Made by a program: the position numbers and the translations under genes. Source: Desulfobacteraceae bacterium (lineage in GTDB: Bacteria > Desulfobacterota > Desulfobacteria > Desulfobacterales > UBA11574). Taken from it: a stretch of DNA of 7,159 bases. Position 1 is the first letter of the stretch. Each line of letters begins with the position of its first letter. The stretch is from contig PKTV01000259.1 in the NCBI GenBank assembly GCA_002868985.1, positions 1 to 7,159 of the forward strand. The letters run 5' to 3'. Of the stretch, positions 4,047-7,159 are shown one piece after another. A model generated the notes under the pieces. That model had not been told where the DNA came from. It was given only the letters and a program-made list of their open reading frames with translations, and did no database searches.

Positions 4047-6491
4047 ATGGAGAAGCGAATAGGAGGTATTTTCGTCGTATTAGTGTGCCTGCTGTTTACG
4101 GTTCAGGTTTTTGCTTCTGCTGATGCTGCGCTGCAGATCAAGACCGTTATATCCGGAAACACCGTGACCGTGGAACAGATTTTGAGTGATGATAAAGTCC
4201 TGCTCTCCGTAACCGACGCCAATAATGACCCTTTTCTTGGTTTGATAGCCCAGGACTTTATCATTTCTTCAGGAGAGAGAACAGCTCAGATAATTTCGGC
4301 CCAGCCGATTTCGGAGACCCTTGAGGTTCCCCGTAATTTCGTTCTGGTGCTTGACAACTCCTATTCCATGTTCCTTAGCAAGGCAGTGGAGCCGCTCCTG
4401 ACTGGGGTTGACGTATTCTTTAAAATGCTCAGGCCTATCGACCGGATGCAAATCGTTGTCTTCAGTAAAAAAGAGAAGGTGACAATGGGAGGACGAGACC
4501 TCCGGGTCCGGAGCTTCGAATCCAAGAATATTGTCGACCTGAAAAATTTTGTCATCGACGCCTATGAGAAATCCATGACCGACACGACCGTCCTCTACGA
4601 AGCTATGTATGCAGGGCTTCAGCTCATGCAGGAAATGCCGGAGAATGAGCCCAGGTTCATGGTGGTGATGTCCGACGGTGAAGACATTAACAGCACTGTA
4701 AATGCGCAGATGGTGATGGAGGCAACAGAAGGACTTGGCCGTTTTCACGCCTATGGAATTGACTACATGCCCAAACCGGAAAAAGATAAATTTTTGACAG
4801 CCTTTGCCGAAGGAAATGACGGCGAAACCTGGAAGGCGACCACTGCGGCCAATCTTGTGCCCATCTTCGAAAGCGTCGCTTCCAAGGTAGAACATTACTA
4901 TATCGTCCGTTATCTCTTTCCCACCAAGGGAAGTCTCACCGTTTCCCCAACGACGTTGACAATTGACGAGGTTCAAAATTTCGATGCATTAGGCGGGAAA
5001 ACCGCATCGGAGGCCTCGGTCGTACGACAAATGTATGCGTCCACCCTGACCCTGCACCCGACAGTGGATACGGCCTACAATATCGACCATTGGAAACTGA
5101 CGGTTGCCAATTCCCTCGGCACCGTGGCCAGCGAGAGTGGCAATGGTTCTCCGGCCGTCGAAATTTACCTTCCCCTCAAGACCGACGATATCGTTAATAT
5201 GGCCAGAGGGGGAGATCTCATGGTCACCATGGAGGTGACGGACGATAAGGGACAAACCGTCGAGATGAACGCCGAGCCGGTAAAGGTGATCTTCCAACGG
5301 ACCACCGGCAGTCTTGGGGTTTCTCCGGCGAAGCTCACCATTGAAGAGATCAAGACCATCGACTCTTCGCCGATGCTCGGATACATCTATTTCGATGAGG
5401 GATCCTTCGATATTCCCACCCGTTATATACGCCTTGCCAGCCGGGATGAGACAGCATCTTTCGATGAAACGAGTTTCGGCGACACAATGGAAAAATATTA
5501 CCAGGTGTTGAACATCATCGGCAAGCGTCTTATCGACCACCCAGAAGCAACGATTATTCTCATGGGGTGCAACACAAATTCAGGCCCGGAAAAGGGCAAT
5601 GAAAAGCTCTCTTTAAGGCGTGCCAGTGCGGTCAGGGACTATTTCCTGTCAATTTGGGGAATAGCACCGGAACGAATTCGGGCTGAGGAGCAAAATCTCC
5701 CGGATAAGCCGAGCAGCCAAAGGACTGAGGAAGGTAAGGCGGAAAATCGGCGGGTCGAAATACTATCGGATGTGCCGGAAATTCTCGCTCCGATTCGAAG
5801 TACGTATTTTGTCACCAAGATCGACTCCGATACCCTGACCTTTCAGCCGACGATTAAGGCGTTACACGGAATTGCCAATTGGACCGCGACGGCTGAAAAC
5901 CGAAGCGGCATTGTCGCCACCATTTCAGGCCAGGCAGAACCTCCTGCCGAGATACAGCTCCCCCTCGAATCGGATAAACTTAACGAACTGGTTGCAGCAG
6001 GCTACATTACGGTCAGGATGGCAATTGAGGACAGCAAAGGCCAGCAACTCATCATGACCGCAATGCCGGTTACCGTCAACTTTATCCAGACCAGTCAGCG
6101 GTTGGCCCAAAAACAGGATTACCGAATCCAGGAGAAGTATGCATTGATCCTCTTCGATTTTGACAGCGATGCAATCTCCGTAGGCAATGAAGAGATCGTC
6201 ACCAAGATCGTTTCCCGGATAAAGGAACTGACGCAGGCGACGGCCGAGATCGTCGGACATACCGACAACATAGGCAAGGAAGAATATAACATCAAACTTT
6301 CAGAACGCCGGGCCTTGTCAGTATACAGGCTGTTGGGGGCCATCTTCGGCGAAGAGGCTGCGAACCGTATTCGCCATCATGGGGTAGGTCCCTATGAACC
6401 GCTTTATAATAATGCGACACCCGAAGCCCGGGCCTTCAACCGAACAGTAACCATTACGCTGGAATATATGGCGACCGGTGAGGGGACTTGA
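4047..6491 (+). CDS. Secreted von Willebrand A protein with two tandem beta-domain/OmpA modules
   Basis: The 814-residue product begins at ATG 4047, 6 nt after AAGGAG (4035-4040). The signal peptide is residues 1-24 (hydrophobic, ending VFA-SADA). Residues 97-285 form a VWA domain with an intact MIDAS: D103-x-S105-x-S107 (LVLDNSYSM), the Thr loop at DTTVLYEA (179-186), and D210 in VVMSDGED. It should bind a divalent metal and a protein ligand. Two similar modules follow, each a beta-rich domain (332-418 and 595-681; both with ...W..T..N..G....SG....AEI.LPL..D...) and an OmpA-type peptidoglycan-binding domain (446-572 and 699-806). The second OmpA domain keeps the diaminopimelate-contacting pair D740 and R755; in the first the aligned residues are T510 and R525. 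The protein should be anchored to peptidoglycan and display a VWA domain. It is transcribed alone from a sigma-54 promoter, and its base composition looks more GC-rich than the flanking genes. Confidence 0.88.
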   Translation: MEKRIGGIFVVLVCLLFTVQVFASADAALQIKTVISGNTVTVEQILSDDKVLLSVTDANNDPFLGLIAQDFIISSGERTAQIISAQPISETLEVPRNFVLVLDNSYSMFLSKAVEPLLTGVDVFFKMLRPIDRMQIVVFSKKEKVTMGGRDLRVRSFESKNIVDLKNFVIDAYEKSMTDTTVLYEAMYAGLQLMQEMPENEPRFMVVMSDGEDINSTVNAQMVMEATEGLGRFHAYGIDYMPKPEKDKFLTAFAEGNDGETWKATTAANLVPIFESVASKVEHYYIVRYLFPTKGSLTVSPTTLTIDEVQNFDALGGKTASEASVVRQMYASTLTLHPTVDTAYNIDHWKLTVANSLGTVASESGNGSPAVEIYLPLKTDDIVNMARGGDLMVTMEVTDDKGQTVEMNAEPVKVIFQRTTGSLGVSPAKLTIEEIKTIDSSPMLGYIYFDEGSFDIPTRYIRLASRDETASFDETSFGDTMEKYYQVLNIIGKRLIDHPEATIILMGCNTNSGPEKGNEKLSLRRASAVRDYFLSIWGIAPERIRAEEQNLPDKPSSQRTEEGKAENRRVEILSDVPEILAPIRSTYFVTKIDSDTLTFQPTIKALHGIANWTATAENRSGIVATISGQAEPPAEIQLPLESDKLNELVAAGYITVRMAIEDSKGQQLIMTAMPVTVNFIQTSQRLAQKQDYRIQEKYALILFDFDSDAISVGNEEIVTKIVSRIKELTQATAEIVGHTDNIGKEEYNIKLSERRALSVYRLLGAIFGEEAANRIRHHGVGPYEPLYNNATPEARAFNRTVTITLEYMATGEGT

Positions 6492-6497
6492 GAAGGA

Positions 6498-6538
6498 ACG
6501 TTGTCCAACTGTTAACTTCTTTTCGGAAGAAACAACGT
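6498..6538 (+). repeat. Nested inverted repeat just after the VWA/OmpA stop
   Basis: ACGTTGT (6498-6504) pairs with ACAACGT (6532-6538), with an inner CTTC/GAAG stem (6516-6519 with 6526-6529). No T run follows. It may protect the mRNA 3' end; it is not a canonical terminator. Confidence 0.45.
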
Positions 6539-6667
6539 GGCGAAAGAATAAAAGAGTTCACTAAATCTTTTTCCGGGGTTTTGTCGAATCCGCGTTGCTA
6601 GGCGATTGGGTTCTGAATGGATGCTCGGCTTTAATATCACTCCGGGCGTGACGAATTTCATCGATAG

Positions 6668-6796
6668 ATGGATCAAGGGGATGTGAATAGGCACATGGCA
6701 GCTCTGATGGAAAATATTAATCTCATGGCCGACGACCCGGACAAGAATTTGGTCATGATCATGAAGGACGGGAAGGTCTACAACAATACTTTGTAA
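6668..6796 (+). pseudogene. C-terminal remnant of an amidohydrolase-like gene
   Basis: The frame from 6668 to TAA 6794-6796 ends in ENINLMADDPDKNL, VMIMKDGKVYNNTL. This closely resembles the C-terminus of metal-dependent amidohydrolases of the imidazolonepropionase/prolidase-like group (VDGDP...I..L.DP.+N...IMKDGK.Y+N.L), whose full proteins are around 400 or more residues. Here an in-frame TAG (6665-6667) lies directly upstream. None of the metal-binding motifs (HxH, K, H, H, D) occur in the window, and 6492-6667 shows no related sequence in any frame. No good ribosome site precedes the ATG at 6668 or 6695. The likely reading is a decayed gene whose body was deleted. A short independent protein is possible but less likely. 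Confidence 0.55.
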
Positions 6797-6819
6797 TCCA
6801 TTTTTTTCAATTGATAGTG

Positions 6820-6850
6820 AGCAGGGCTAAAATGATGACTCTGCTTTTTT
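6820..6850 (+). terminator. Rho-independent terminator after the amidohydrolase remnant
   Basis: AGCAGGG (6820-6826) pairs with CTCTGCT (6839-6845; one G-U pair) around a 12-nt loop. The last stem T runs into TTTTT (6846-6850). It lies 24 nt after the remnant's stop codon, the usual place for a gene's own terminator. Confidence 0.7.
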
Positions 6851-6910
6851 AAAACACCATATAGCTGCTGATATGTCTCACAGTGTCAAGTAGAAAAGAC
6901 CTATCCTTTA

Positions 6911-6933
6911 CCCCTTTTTTATCGGGGGTTTTT
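6911..6933 (+). terminator. Terminator inside repeat copy C
   Basis: CCCC (6911-6914) and GGGGG (6924-6928) flank a T-rich loop, followed by five T (6929-6933). The stem is short, but it is the same structure as at 541-565 in copy A. It comes only about 60 nt after another terminator (6820-6850). Confidence 0.55.
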
Positions 6934-6962
6934 CATGTCATATGCAGGGCATAAAAGGCCAT

Positions 6963-7005
6963 AAATTTAAGAGCAGCAAAACTATCAATTGCTGCTGATA
7001 AATTT
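6963..7005 (+). repeat. Large perfect-arm hairpin inside repeat copy C
   Basis: AAATTTA (6963-6969)/TAAATTT (6999-7005) and the inner AGCAGCAA (6972-6979)/TTGCTGCT (6989-6996) form two stacked perfect stems separated by a 2x2 internal loop, with a 9-nt terminal loop. Copy A has a smaller hairpin (588-611) at the same place. Confidence 0.6.
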
Positions 7006-7138
7006 AAACTCGTGAATGATTCTTGAATTGTGAAGATGTACAGTGGCCATGTAGATTCTTAACTTTAATTTCGATCCGAAAAAGTTTAGATTGTGGCAAG
7101 ACATGTGGAGTTATATTCTCAATAAATGTGAGGCACCC

Positions 7139-7159
7139 ATGAAAAAACTCTTCCTATTA
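7139..7159 (+). CDS. Start of a gene encoding an exported protein (3' end cut by the window)
   Basis: ATG 7139 opens MKKLFLL to the edge of the window, a typical n-region and hydrophobic start of a signal peptide. A ribosome site TGAGG (7129-7133) lies 5 nt upstream. It follows repeat copy C directly. Nothing more can be said of its function. Confidence 0.55.

Larger units (their letters stand above)
6865..7104 (+). repeat. Intergenic repeat, copy C (most complete)
   Basis: It contains every block of the family: CTGCTGATATGTCT with CAGTGTCAAG and AGAAAAGACCTATCC (6865-6906), the terminator (6911-6933), ATGCAGGGCATA, a large hairpin (6963-7005), ACTCGTGAAT (7008-7017), TGTGAAGATGTACAGTGG, and TTTAGATTGTGGCAAGACAT (7085-7104). 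Compared with copy A, the stem CTGCT/AGCAG has become CTGCT/AGTAG, which keeps pairing through a G-U wobble. It ends 34 nt before the next gene's start. Confidence 0.75.

Noticed and set aside
4269..4976. Minus-strand open frame of 235 codons over the VWA domain
   Set aside because: His-rich, low-complexity reading opposite a well-supported VWA domain with intact motifs; no ribosome site or family signature.
6512..6694. Minus-strand open frame of 60 codons after the VWA/OmpA gene
   Set aside because: No recognisable domain or ribosome site; overlaps the amidohydrolase remnant and a nested inverted repeat.

Overview
The window holds five complete or near-complete genes plus two genes cut by its edges, all on the + strand, separated by long AT-rich intergenic regions full of RNA-like structure. 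A c-di-GMP-I-type riboswitch, a near-perfect sigma-54 promoter and a cargo of secreted or envelope proteins suggest a Gram-negative bacterium, most likely of the former Deltaproteobacteria (Desulfobacterota). This placement is inference; no marker gene is present.

Layout. (1) 2-484: C-terminal end of a membrane-anchored TPR protein, open at the left edge. (2) 485-1034: a long intergenic region with the first copy of an intergenic repeat (495-704, containing a terminator), a sigma-70-like promoter (747-776), and a leader of about 250 nt holding a strong hairpin with a T-rich tail and a c-di-GMP-I-like aptamer. (3) 1035-1714: a two-gene unit encoding a small glycine-zipper envelope protein and a small HdeA/HdeB-like periplasmic protein. 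(4) 1715-1922: a short gap with two strong hairpins. (5) 1923-3482: an MltF-like lytic transglycosylase (solute-binding domain plus SLT domain). (6) 3483-4046: second repeat copy, several hairpins, a Rho-independent terminator, a dyad and a sigma-54 promoter. (7) 4047-6491: a large secreted protein with a von Willebrand A domain and two tandem beta-domain/OmpA modules. (8) 6492-7138: a hairpin, a C-terminal remnant that looks like a degraded amidohydrolase, its terminator, and the third repeat copy. (9) 7139-7159: first seven codons of a new gene that begins like a signal peptide.

Functionally the set is cell-envelope biology: a periplasmic chaperone-like protein, a glycine-zipper membrane protein, a peptidoglycan lytic enzyme and a peptidoglycan-binding VWA protein. 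The regulation is richer than usual. One unit appears to be read through an RNA leader with mutually exclusive pairings around a diverged c-di-GMP aptamer, and another depends on an enhancer-driven sigma-54 promoter. A same-orientation intergenic repeat sits upstream of three successive transcription units. These RNA and repeat elements are the most unusual content here.
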